Shown piece after piece: positions 1 through 11,469 of a DNA stretch of 64,000 nt; position 1 is the first letter of the stretch, and the number at the start of each line of letters is the position of its first letter. The stretch is from Cordia subcordata (Eukaryota; Streptophyta; Magnoliopsida; Boraginales; Cordiaceae), in contig JAPTOF010000019.1 in the NCBI GenBank assembly GCA_028554755.1, positions 3,978,001 to 4,042,000 on the forward strand, written 5' to 3'. Made by a program: the position numbers and the translations under genes. The notes beneath the pieces were generated by a model, which did not search any database, was not told the origin of the DNA, and saw only the letters and a list, made by a program, of their open reading frames with translations.

Positions 1-1726
1 AAAACAACCATGTCATACGGGAATAATCATCAATAAATGTAACAAAATAACGGAATCCAAATTTGGAAGTAGTTCGACATGGACCCCAAATATCAGAATG
101 AACAAGAGCAAAGGGGCGTGCAGTTTATTGACTCGATTAATGAAAGAACTATGACTATGCTTGCCTAACCGATGTGACTCACAAGACAATTCTTTGACTG
201 ATCCTAAACTAGGAACCATTTTTTTTAGGTGAGGCAGGGAAGGATGACCAAGACGAGAGTGGACTTGTTCTGGTGAGGGGGCAATAACACATGTGGTAGA
301 TTGAGGAACATCAAGATGGTAGAGTCCTTGCTCCTCACGTCTGGTACCAATCTTCGCTCCAGTCTTCAGATCCTGGATGGACACAGAGCCAGCAGTAAAT
401 GTCACAGAACAGTTAAGTAGTTTGGTAAGCTGACTAATAGATAAAAGGTTAAAATGGAATTTCGGAAGATATAAAGCAGATGAGATGGGAAGATTAGACG
501 TAGGATGGGCAATACCAATTCCACGAGCAGAGGTAGACGACCCATCTGCAAGTGTGACATGTGAAAACATGCCAGGTCTAAAATCAGAGAGTAAACGAAC
601 ATTACCACAAATATGATTAGATGCACCGAAATCAAGAATCCAAGGACCAAGGTCAGGTATAGTACGAGCTATAAGAGCTGTGGATGGGCTAGCCTGGGCA
701 AAAGAGGCAGTTGAAGCGGGATACATAGCTTGTTTAGATGACTTATATTGTAGGAACTCGGAATATTCATCCCCTATAACAGTCACCGAAGTAGGAACCG
801 CAGAAGTAGAAGACTCAACAGAATTTGTTTGGACTGTGTTGGCAACCTGAGAAGGACGACCATGAAGAGTCCAACAATTCTCTCGAACATGACCAAGTTT
901 ATTACAGTAACTACAACGAGGACGCTGGCCATTTGAGCGACCTCCCCCTCATCCAGAAGTACCACGACCTCTACCGCAACCCCCACGATCCAAGTTATCA
1001 TCACGGATCGATGTAGGAGCAACCAAGGCAGATTGATCATCTTGCGAACCAGAAATCAAGGAGTGAGAATGAGCACGCTGTACTGGAACATAAGCATCAT
1101 CTAGAGTTGACAAAGTAGAGCTAGATAGCAATTGAGAACGTACAGCATCATATCGAGGATGAAGTCCGTGTAACCAGAAGATCAAGCACAAATTATCCCA
1201 TTGTTGTGCTATCTCTGTAGGATCGATCGAGCGGAAAAAGGTCACGGAATTTAATCATGGAATTGTAAAAACGGCTGTAATAATCTGTCAATTCCATATC
1301 TGCCTGGGCCCGCAACATATTAGACGCAACATCGAATGCTCGAGTAACTTGATGAGAATATCGTACTTTAGCAGAATTCCAAATAGATTTACAAGTTTGG
1401 CAATTCCAAAAGCATGTTTGAATGGAAACTTCTATGGATTGCCAGAGCAAACTTACCAACTGGGCATCAACACAACGCCAAGTACGAGAGTCGGCCGCAG
1501 ATAAACCAGACGGGCAATCAGAAGATAGATGGTCTTTTAATCCTTGCCCAAGAAACCAAATGTTGACGGCCACAGACCATGACGAGTAATTTTTGCCATT
1601 CAATTTGATTGTAGTGACAGTAGGAGTACCAGAAAACGAGGGGACAACAACTGATGAAGCAACAGTAACTTGAGTTCTTAAGGACTCGGCATGAGTCTCT
1701 GTTTTCTCAGTAGAAACAGATTCCAT
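1..1726 (-). pseudogene. Broken gag-pol of the copia element (gag, CCHC knuckle, protease, integrase start)
   Basis: The gag frame opens with an ATG at 1726 and contains the copia gag signature LNGKNYSSWSVAV. Near 1225-1245 the frame shifts, and gag continues in a second frame. A TGA at 949-951 interrupts that frame just before the zinc knuckle (C-x2-C-x4-H-x4-C, about 920-870). The protease-integrase frame (786-13) carries WILDFGASNHICGN, where copia proteases normally have Asp-Ser-Gly-Ala; here the Ser position is Phe. The pre-integrase segment GLYHLDVP follows, with a HxxxGHP-type motif. The frame breaks again near 100-120. Two frame breaks, a nonsense codon and an altered active site argue for an inactive copy. 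Confidence 0.85.
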
Positions 1727-2220
1727 AATAACTAAGAAAAGAGATAAATGTGCAGCAACCTACACTATAACAATGGTACTCCCACAGGCTAAGTTAATAA
1801 CGAAAAGACCAAAAGAAAATTAATTCTGCATTTTTTTTTTGTCCCTTTTTTTTTTTTTTTAGAACTTAACAGATCTGTTGATCATAAATAAGCATGATCG
1901 AGCAAAAAACTTGCGAAACCAACCAGACAGCGGAGATGGGCAGACCAATGCGAGCATTCTGGTCTGAGATGGTGGCCGGCCGGAGCTCCGGCGGAGGCGC
2001 GTGGAGGGACTTCCGGCGACGGAAAAGTGACGTCCAAGGTCGCCTGAGCACAATAAAGCTCCTGGTGGGTTCAGATTTGAGAAAGAAAGGCTGGATGATA
2101 GCTAATCGGAGATGACATCTAGGGTTAAGGTTTTGATATAATTTTTCTGGTGGAATTAAGACAGAGCAGCGGCTGGTGGTGGTGTTTTGTGGTGGGTTAT
2201 ATTATTTTAGGGTTAGGGTT

Positions 2221-2234
2221 GGCTCTAGATACCA
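2221..2234 (-). other. Retrotransposon primer-binding site (initiator Met-tRNA type)
   Basis: On the minus strand the sequence TGGTATCTAGAGCC follows the LTR directly. It resembles the usual copia primer site TGGTATCAGAGC, complementary to the 3' end of initiator methionine tRNA, with a small change in the middle. Confidence 0.7.
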
Positions 2235-2405
2235 TGTCAATAAGGAAAGAGACATAAAGATAAAAGAATGGTTTAAAGGCTTCGTACTTTTTAGAGTACT
2301 AGCTTACTCTATTTATAATATTATGAAAAACAACAAATATGGTCTCTCTTCCGATGTGGGAGAGAGACTTATTATAACAATATACTACCTAACTCATACT
2401 TAACA
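2235..2405 (-). repeat. Copia LTR (5' LTR of the antisense element)
   Basis: The 171-bp segment begins TGTTAAGTATGAG and ends TTATTGACA on the minus strand, so it has the TG...CA ends of an LTR, and it abuts the primer-binding site. It contains CCCACATCGG, a stretch often seen in plant LTRs, and a TATA-like TATAAATAGAG. The bases just outside it (GTAAG, 2406-2410) should be the target-site duplication; the partner copy is beyond the window. Confidence 0.8.
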
Positions 2406-3585
2406 GTAAGCAATTTCCTTGGTCATTGCAACATTCTTTGAAGACCCGTTTAATGAGTGATGACTTTCCGATTCACCTTGACTTCATTATCATGCCTCAT
2501 CTTTTCCTCCACAAGTAAATACTAGATCTGCCTTTGCTTGAAACTTTCTTTTTTTTTTTTTTTCATTTGTTTTCTTAGCTTTTATCTCCATCGAGTTCCA
2601 ATCGAAAATTTTCCTTGCACCGAAGTTATTTTATACTCCAGCGAGGAAATTAGGACATAGATGGGTGGAACACTATCCTCATCATTTTGGTCTCTTAATT
2701 CACATGGTCTGTGATTTGGAGGAGGATTCCAGTTTGGGGAAGGTAGGTAGGGAGCGATTTGAAGGTTGGCTCTTCTTCAATTTGAGAAATGCTTTCTAAG
2801 TAATTCCTTTTTACTGATTCTATATTAAGACTGATTCTATATTAAGAAGCAACCCAGAAAGAAAATTAGAAGAAATCCCTTAACTCAGAAACATTGAAGT
2901 TAGGCCGGTGATGTAAATCTTTACTAATATCTAACACCAGCCGTGTTTGATTTCTGCTATGTATTATCTGCTATCTTATTTCCATGTCTAGGTTAACTTT
3001 TCCCCTAGAGAACCCTTTCTTTCTAGCAATATGCCCTGGTGAACCACATGAATCCCAACATTCTCTTTTGTTCTGTAAACAATTTCCTTGGTCATTGCAA
3101 CATTCTTCGAAGACCCATTTAATAAGTGATAAGTTTCTAATTTGGCATGACTCCTTCATTATCATGGCTCATGCTTTCCTCTACAACTAAATTCTAGATC
3201 TCCCTTTGTTGGAATCTTTTCCTTTTGCCCCTTCCTTTTCTTAGCTCTTATCTCCATTGGGTTCGAATCAAGAATTTTCCTTGTGTTGAAGTAATTTTAT
3301 ACTCCAAGGAAATTAGGACATATATGGGTTGAACATCGTCCTCATCATTTTGGTTTCTAGTCCCCTAGCTTTGTGATTTGGAGAACTCCAGTTCGGGGAA
3401 GGTAGGTGGGAAGCAATTTGAAGGTTTGGCTCTACTTCAGTTTGACAAATGCTTTCTAAATAATTCCTTTTTGCTGGTTCTATATTGAAAAGCAACCCAG
3501 AAATAAAATTGGAAGAAATCCCTTGACTCAGAAAAACTGGGGTTACGCTGGTGATTGTAAGTCTTTACTAATATCCTAAAACCAC
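2406..3585 (+). repeat. Diverged segmental duplication, two copies of about 0.5 kb
   Basis: Copy A (about 2406-2938) and copy B (about 3075-3585) are recognisably the same sequence with scattered substitutions and small indels. Both carry CAATTTCCTTGGTCATTGCA near the left end, GAAATTAGGACATA in the middle and GCAACCCAGAAA near the right end. Copy A also has a private 17-bp tandem repeat (ACTGATTCTATATTAAG, about 2815-2848). The copia element lies exactly at the left edge of copy A. No exon of the neighbouring gene was recognised in either copy. Confidence 0.8.
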
Positions 3586-3762
3586 TTGGTAACTCTGCCA
3601 TTATCCTTTTATTTAGTAAAGCATTTATTGTATGGAATCTTATATAGCCATTGGCACCACTTAAGCTTCCCTTTTGCTAATTGGTAATTTTACTTTTCAA
3701 AAAAAACTGGTTACTTTGATTTATTCCCTTCTGTATTTAATAAATAGTTTCTTGTCTTCCAG

Positions 3763-6700
3763 GCTCTTGAAAGCTCTCCTCAGCAACAATTATGTGCAAA
3801 TTCAGATCAGAGTTCATCAGAGTATGATGAGGACTTCTTCAATGATTTTTCCGACTCAGATAGTTGGTCTGGAAATGAGGTAACAGTTTGACGCTAGGCT
3901 AGCTGCTCATCCATTATTCTGGTCTCTTTTCGGGTTTGATACGTAAGTTGTTATGTTATTCACCTAACATGAAAAGTTGGGTGATGAAAATTAACTTTTT
4001 TGTTCTCATATATGATAGAAAACTAAGAGTTCTGGGACTTCACATCATACCAATAGAATGCAATTCTGTGAAGAGAGAGACAGGATATTAGTAATTTGCA
4101 CTGATCTTAAAAAGATTTTGCTTGCTCTTCACTTGTCATATATACATATAGACATGTACATGTATACATTTTTGTATAAATATATGTTGTGGCTTTGATA
4201 TTTCTTCGATTTTACCTATCATTTGATGTTATTCTTAAAACTTCCTTAGTTTGTTGAATATTGTTTCTGAAGTATCTTGTGGGAGAAGTTCCTTGAGCCT
4301 TTGAAACTACAGTCTACTTCTTCCATTTTGTAGTTTGAATTTAACTTGCAAGCTTGTGCAGGAAAACACCAATTCTTTGTCTGAGGCGGAGAAGACCTTG
4401 TTAGCCTTGGAAAAAATGGGTTACACCAAAGAAGAGGCATCAATAGCACTGGAAAGATGTGGTAAGTGCATAAGCAATTATTTGCTTCTGCTTGTTTAAT
4501 GTGCTTATTTGCAGACAAACACATTTGCACTCTTAATTGACTTCTGTCAGTATGAGAATGTTTGTTTTTACACCTTGCTAATGTGACTTTCTTGAACTAC
4601 ATTGGTCATGTGTTACCTGGAGTAGGTTTCATCTGGGTATTATATATTCTTCTATTCAGTTTCTGCTTTATCCATTTGGTATCTTTTTTTTTTGTAGCAT
4701 CTAGTAGGTTGGTCCCAAACAAATCTGAAGACTTCTGTAATTTGATCATATTGGGATGATTACTATAGTTTGTCCTTGTATGGTTCATTTCTCTGGTAGT
4801 TCTGGATGCAGCTTATTTGGGTTTTTCTAATTACAAGATCTCAGTTTGTGGTAATTTTCCATATGCATCTGTATCCATATTCCTTTTTCCTTGTTGGTGG
4901 TCCTGTTAATCATGTTCCATATCATAAATTCCACTTTCCTGCAGTAAATGACCTTAGATGAATTTGATGTCATTTATTTATTTATTATATCCAGAGAATT
5001 TTAGGTAGTTGTTGTATTCTTTCTCCTCTAGTAAGTACAACTTCATTATCGGAATGGGATTATCGGAATCAACCCTTCATAGTTTTGCTACTACACTAGT
5101 TAGTTGAACCCCTTCTCTTGTTGAATCTTTCTTCGAACATATCTTCTGGAGCCATTAACATCTCACTGGCAGAAGGAAACTGGGACGTGTTGATCTTTCT
5201 AAGATGCAAGAGACAGTCTTCATGCTACACAAACAAGAGTCAAGGCTCATCTGTTGCTTCTTTCTACATTAAAATGTTTTGGGTGTTGATGGCGGCATTT
5301 CTGTTGATGAAAATATTTACTTTAGTTCATCCCTTCTCTTCCTTCTAAGTCCTCTGTTTTACTTTCTTCTGTGTCATCAACATGACTGTTTTGCAGTTTT
5401 TTTTGGATTGTCTTAATTATTAATTTTTTCTGCTATTTCCCTGCAATAGGAGAATAGGGGGCAGGGGGATTGTTCTTATTATTTCTGAAAATGGCTTTCT
5501 CAGGGAGGGGTTGGAAGAGTTGCAGGATGGAGGAATTAGACGGTGGAGTAGTGAGGAAAAATGGAATGCTTCTCATTTTCCCTCTTGAAAGACTCTTTTC
5601 CCTAATATCCTTTCCTTGACTACATTTAAACATGCCACAATTGGCTCTAATGTGCAATTGTTGGATGGTAGTTGTGGGTGGGATGTCACTTTCATGGGTC
5701 AGGCTGGTTATTTTTGTGAACGGAGGAATTTATTAATATCTTTAGGTGACTAAACATTTGTGCCCTTATTTGAGGGAGGGAGGATAAGGTGAAATGGGAT
5801 TTGGCTAAAACTTCACAGTGAAATCTTTCCGTAGTGCTCTTGTTGATGAAATCGAGCGTAGTATTCATGTTGAGTTCCTGTTGGAGGGTATTTGGAAGTT
5901 GTGTGCCCCAAATAGAGACATCCAAACAGGAGAAGAAAATCATTTGCATGTTCACTTTCGCTACCATTTGGACTCCATGGATTGAAAGGAGTCAAAGGGC
6001 TTTTGAAGGGAAGGAATTCTCTCTCTTTTGAAATTTCATTCATTACATGACATTTGTTTTTGGACGAGAGGTTCTTGTATAGTTGACATAAGTAGTTTGA
6101 TGGCTGACCTAAAACTTTTTAAGATTGCTTGTTGCTCCCCTTATGCATACTAATAAAATTTCGTTAGTTATCTGTGCATTGGATGAAAATGGCTAGACAG
6201 ACTACTGTTATTGACATGCATCCAGTGCTGAGTTTATTACACCTATGGTCAGTTAGGTGACCGGATGATTTACTTCTCTGTGAGCTAGTTGCCTGTGGTT
6301 AAATCTGTAGATTTGTGCTCTGTATGGATTCTCTTAGTAATAGTGCTTGCATTGCATGTCAAATGCTGCATCGGCCTTTATATTACTGATCATGGTTCGT
6401 TGACCTTTTGCGTGGATGTAGGTCCAGAAGCGACAATTGCTGAATTGACAGATTTTATATGTGCTGCTCAAATGGCAAGGGCGGAAGACATTTACTGGCA
6501 AGCTGAAACTAAGGTTTGTCCATCTTTGTTGTAAGATAAAGATTAGATCTCCAATAACACAAAATGTATCACGTGCCCTCCAGCCTTTTATGTGTCACTC
6601 TCTCTCCTCGTTACATTATCTTGCAATGAAATTTTTAAGTATCTATCTTCGGTTTACTTTACATCTTCACAGCCAAAGTTGAATCATATGTACAGTGGAG

Positions 6701-8662
6701 TTGGTAAACACAAGAAGAGAAAACTCCATGAGTCTGAGTTATATGGGAGGAAAAAGGAAAGGGGGTCTCTAGATGATGGCAGTGAGACAATTCACCTGCC
6801 AAAACCCATGATTGGGTTTGGGATACCTTCAGTCCTGTGTCCAGAGGATGAGTCATGTCCAGTAATCCGGAGAAGTCTCCCAGAGCAAGCTCAAGGGCCA
6901 CCCTTCTTCTACTATGAGAATGTTGCTCTAGCCCCTAAAGGAGTTTGGGATAAAATTTCAAGATTTTTGTATGATGTTCAGCCGGAATTTGTTGATTCCA
7001 AGTACTTCTGTGCTGCTGCAAGGAAAAGGGGCTACGTGCATAACTTACCTATTGAGAATAGGTTTCCCCTTCTCCCGTTACCTCCACGCACTATCCATGA
7101 GGCACTTCCCTTAACCAAGAAATGGTGGCCCTCCTGGGATACAAGGAAGAAGTTGAACTGCTTGCAAACTGCAATAGGGAGTGCCAAGTTGACTGAAAGG
7201 ATCAGGAAAGCTCTTGAGAGATATGATGGAGAGCCACCCTTGGGCGTGCAAAAAGACATCATCGAGCAATGTCGAAAGTGGAACTTGGTTTGGGTGGGGA
7301 AGAATAAAGTTGCCCCTTTAGAGCCGGACGAAGTCGAATTACTTTTAGGGTTCCCGAAGAACCATACCCGTGGAGGTGGCATAAGTAGGACTGATAGGTA
7401 TAAATCACTTGGTAACTCATTTCAGGTGAGCATTCTTGTTTAAATCTCCTTTTGCACTTCTCTCTTGATTCATCAATTTTCTGAGCAACATCAAATGGTA
7501 AATTCAAGTATATCTAGTTTGACTGAACAAACCTAAACATGACAACTAAAATGGGACAATGGGAGTACATGATGCGCTTAGGCAGTAAATTTGACCTTTA
7601 AAGATCTCATTCTATGCATTTATGTTTTGTGTGCCTTATGGATGGCCATGATATTTCTCATGTTCAGAAGTTTGCATACAATGACCATCATAAATGCTTA
7701 AAATGTTTTGGTGTTTATGAATTGGTCTGGACTTCTCTTCTTGAAACAGCAATGGTTTGAATTATTGCATGGTACTCTACTCCAGTATGTTTGTGATTGT
7801 CACCATTTGACATGAATATTCTATTTTGAAGTTTATTATCATCTATTCATTATCATGTGTTGATTGATAACGAATTGTAATTTTAGAAGCTACACAATGT
7901 TAGAAACTACTAAGTTCTAAATATGAATTAAATGATTGTATTGTGAAGATTGCTTTGAAATTAGTGTGAATTAGTGCTTTCGATCATATTTATTTGGACT
8001 GATCAAACCTAGATTTGACAAGTAAAGTGGCATGGTGGGAGCCCATTTTGTGCTTAGACAGTAAATTTGCTCCTTAAAGATCTTATTCTATGCATTTTTG
8101 TGACATATGCCTTTTGGATGTCCATGAGAATTGTCTGTCCAGAAGGTTGCACCCACCCAACATTGTAGTCATTAGTTGTATCTTTCTATGCATTTATGTG
8201 ACAAGTTGCTTATGGACTTTTCATTAGGTTGATACAGTGGCCTATCATCTTTCTGTCCTCAAAGATTTGTTTCCAAATGGGATCAATGTGTTGTCGCTGT
8301 TCTCCGGGATTGGTGGGGCAGAAGTTGCTCTTCATCGGCTTGGTATCCCGTTGAAGAACATTGTTTCTGTTGAGAAATCTGAAGTCAACAGAAACATTGT
8401 CAGGGGTTGGTGGGAGCAAACCAACCAGAGGGGAAACTTGATAGATTTCGAGGATGTCCGGCAGTTAAATGGAGACCGGCTTGAAGAGCTGATAAGATCA
8501 GTTGGTGGCTTTGATCTTGTCATTGGTGGAAGCCCTTGCAACAACCTAGCCGGTAGCAACAGGGTGAGCAGGGATGGATTGGAGGGTGAGCATTCATCCC
8601 TTTTCTATGATTTTCCCCGTATATTAGATTTAGTCAAGTGTATAATGGCTAGATCGTACTGA
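3763..8662 (+). CDS. DRM2: DRM-type de novo DNA (cytosine-5) methyltransferase, C-terminal five exons
   Basis: Exons: 3763-3879, 4362-4461, 6422-6513, 6673-7425, 8228-8662, all GT-AG with consistent phases, giving about 498 residues. The early exons encode an acidic stretch (EYDEDFFNDFSDSDS) and a UBA domain (EKTLLALEKMGYTKEEASIAL, continuing AELTDFICAAQMA). Exon 6673-7425 holds the rearranged N-terminal half of the catalytic domain (PPFFYYENVALAPKGVW, WNLVWVGKNK, SLGNSF). The last exon holds the SAM-binding motif NVLSLFSGIGGAEVALHRL and the catalytic GGSPCNNLAG with its Cys. This motif order (VI-X before I-IV) defines DRM enzymes, which carry out RNA-directed DNA methylation in the nucleus. 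Arabidopsis DRM2 is about 626 residues, so the N-terminal UBA part is missing and should lie left of the window, beyond the copia element. Nothing visible in these exons is broken. The symbol follows family resemblance and synteny. Confidence 0.93.
5440..6031 (+). pseudogene. Relic of a LINE (L1-type) ORF2 3' end in a DRM intron
   Basis: Several frames hold pieces typical of the region after reverse transcriptase in plant LINEs. Around 5815-5910 the frame FTVKSFRSALVDEIERSIHV followed by IWKLCAP resembles the zinc-binding reverse transcriptase (zf-RVT) region. Around 5957-6025 IWTPWIERSQRAFEGKE resembles the usual IWxxRNxRxFEG end. The intervening zinc-knuckle residues are missing and frames break repeatedly, so this is a decayed, internally deleted copy in the intron between the exons at 4461 and 6422. 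No poly(A) tail or target-site duplication was delimited. Confidence 0.5.
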
Positions 8663-11439
8663 ACATTTGATTGAGAGACAAACCACTCAATTCTTGTGGA
8701 TGATGTATTTAGTTTCTGCACATTCCAACTGTTCTCTTTTAGTGATTCAATTTATGTCTTCATAAGAAAACCTGAATGGAGATAGTCAACTGTATTCCAG
8801 ATCTCTTTTTACTGCTTTTTCAAATATCAAATTCATACCCTGGATTGTTTTTCTAGTAATATTCAAGTAAAATTCTCAGGCATCTTCTAGTATTTTCTAG
8901 CTTGTCATAGCATTCATTCCCATAGTCTCATGCAGGTGGACAAGATCAATTAATTCAATGTGTTAAATGGAAAAAGATTGTTTTGCAGAGAATTGATCTT
9001 TGTTTTACTTTTTGAACTTTCTGAAATGATCACATCACTGTGATACTTCTCTTGTGAGGCAGCACTAGCACAAACTTATCGACTGCCCAACATGTTTATC
9101 TTTCAACTTCTCTTTGACTGCATGAGTTTGATGTCTAAATTACTTTGATTCGCTAAGTTCTAAGTGATGTCTAAATTACTTTGATTCGGTAAGTTCTAAG
9201 TGATGTCTAAATTACTTTGATCGCTAAGTTCCAAGTCTGCCACCATCATGGAGGACTACTCACTTAATAGAACCGCTTATTCTATGATGTTCTATTCAAT
9301 TTTAAGGCTTATTGTATAATGTTCTATTCAATTTTAAGGAATCACTATGCCTTCCGAATTTTGACCCTATTGGGTTTTTTTTTTTTGGGTGCGTGCTGGG
9401 AAAGATAAGCAAGTTTCATTAAGATCAACTCGTCATATACAGCTCTTTACCAATTGCAGCAAGACACAACTCATCAATCAATTAATGCTCAAAATAAAAT
9501 TTATTTGTAGACTCGAAGAAGTTTATTATTTATCTATTATGGATATACATTATTAGTTTTAATTTAGAAATCTAATTGTCGGCCAATTAAAAATAATATT
9601 TATGTGAATTTTGAAAGGTTCATTTCTTATTTATTATGGATATATATTATTGATTTTAATTTAAAATTTTAATTATCAATTAATTAACGTTTAAAAGCCT
9701 TAAAGTAATTTTAATTTGCTAATTTCAAAGATCAAACCTGAGTAAATTTAACATCTACTATTTTAAAAATTGTGTGGAGTATAAAATATTCATGACTAAG
9801 ATCATCATTCGCTATTAAAAATAAATAAAGTCAACTAAATCGAACATCTACTATTAAAACATTAATATGTGTAAAGCATGAGTATAAATGCATTAGCTTT
9901 TATAAATTTTATATCAAAATGACAATTTTTTGAAAAAATGAATCAAAATGACCTCCTTAGATAACTTATAAATTTTATTTCAATTTAAAATTGATAGTGC
10001 TTATGTGGTAATAATACATGTGGCAACAATACATGTGGCAACTTGTTGCTGTTGATCATACTATTTCAACTTAATTTCTTGAAGACACAAAGTTAAACTT
10101 AGTGTTTACAAGATACAAAGTTACGTTTTTTTTTTCATTTTTTTATAGTTATTTTGCTCATTATAGTATTTTTTGTTTTGCCATTTCCATTATTTTTTGC
10201 CTTTTAGTTTTGTTTTATTTATAAATTTGTTGTTACCTCATATTTTAAGAGAGAATTTTTTGGGTTATTATTCTAAGTTGGTGATTTCATTTAGCTTTAA
10301 ATTTTATTTAATTTGAAAAAATGATTCTTTTTTTGTTTTTTGTTTCAATTATTTTACTCTTACAATATTTTTTTTCAATTCTTTTGGCCATTTTCACTAT
10401 ATTTGGCCCTTTAGTTTTGTTTTATTTGTAAATTTAGTATCACCTCGTATTTTTTGTTTCAATTTTTTCATCTACAATACTTTTTTTTTGTTTCAATTTT
10501 TTTTGTCCTTTCCAAAAAAAAAAATTCAAATTTTATTGTCCTTTCATTTCTCTGTTTAGTTCTTTTTGCCTTTTTTTTTTTAACAAAATTGAAATAATTT
10601 TGTTTAGGAATGACAAAAGATTGAAATAAAAGAAAGTATTAGAAAGGGAAAAAAATTAAAACAAGTGAACCTTTTAGGAAGGATAAAAACATGAAATAAA
10701 AAAATCATGTTCGATTTTGTGCCTCAAAGATCCTAAATTGGCATAATAAAGTCAAGGCCAACAAGACACTAGTCTATACGACAATAATCTACCATGTCAA
10801 CTTATATGACATCAAAATTGTTAACCTCAATTTAGTTTATCTAAAACTGCAATTTGTACTATAATCCTTCACCATCATGCTCTCCTGTATTCCTTTACTT
10901 TTGTTCACAATATTAATATTGTGTGAAGTTGTGAACAATTTAATTAACGTATTTGTTCATAATTTTTATACTGTTTATTCATAAATTTTATACTCTTTGT
11001 TCATTGAAGGTGCATAGTGCTTAGTAAGTACACAATTCTTAAAGTGCATGATATAAATTCCCATTTAAAATACTAAGTTGAGTAAGTGGTTATTTTTGTA
11101 ATTAGCTTTCAAATATTGCTATTTCAGTATATAAATTTAAAAAATTGGTCATTTAACTCAAACTCCAAAATGGTCAAAGCCAAAATCATCAACAAAGAAT
11201 TAAGATTTGTGAATATAAATAAGTCAAAAATTAAAATTTGGAGTGACACGTGGTGGACGAGGCTTAGGTTGGGTTGGGGGTTGAAGGAAAAAAAATTAAA
11301 AAATTAAAAACCGAACAAAGTATAAAATCGATAAACTTTAGGGGGTTGACTATAATTTGACCAAAATTACTAGGACTAGTCATCATGCAGTTAACCCGTG
11401 GTTACAAAACGTGTAAACCGTAGTTAGTTCCACCTTTCC
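8663..11439. other. Intergenic spacer between DRM and the helicase, AT-rich, repeat relics
   Basis: No gene was recognised. The first few hundred bases are probably the DRM 3' UTR. From about 9480 the sequence is very AT-rich. Two diverged copies of a T-rich segment lie at about 10201-10247 and 10408-10453 (both read TTTAGTTTTGTTTTATTT), about 205 bp apart, inside a long run of TTTTTGTTTCAATTT-like words. These look like degenerate satellite or transposon remains. Confidence 0.6.
9130..9236 (+). repeat. Three tandem copies of a 36-bp unit
   Basis: The unit begins GATGTCTAAATTACTTTGAT and ends CTAAGTTCTAAGT; it occurs three times head to tail, with one base missing in the third copy. Immediately after, at 9275-9338, a 32-bp unit ending TGTTCTATTCAATTTTAAG occurs twice. 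Confidence 0.9.
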
Positions 11440-11447
11440 TATAAATA
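11440..11447 (+). promoter_or_regulatory. Likely TATA box of the helicase gene
   Basis: TATAAATA lies about 30 bp upstream of a pyrimidine-rich stretch that begins a plausible leader exon. Position and sequence fit a plant TATA box; transcription start was not verifiable. Confidence 0.6.
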
Positions 11448-11469
11448 TCCATCACCACCACGTTTCTCG

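Larger units (their letters stand above)
1..2405 (-). mobile_element. Ty1/copia LTR retrotransposon, 5' part, antisense to the DRM gene
   Basis: On the minus strand the order is LTR (2405-2235), primer-binding site (2234-2221), untranslated leader, gag, zinc knuckle, protease, and the start of integrase, which runs off the left edge. That order (protease before integrase) is copia type. Reverse transcriptase, RNase H and the second LTR must lie left of position 1. The element sits directly against duplicated intron sequence on its right side. It lies upstream of, and opposite to, the DRM exons, so it is probably in a DRM intron, although the upstream DRM exons are not visible. Coding damage shows that it is not autonomous. 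Confidence 0.9.

Noticed and set aside
1859..2115. Open frames with Arg-rich sequence on both strands
   Set aside because: They occupy the untranslated leader between the copia primer site and gag; no known protein resemblance.
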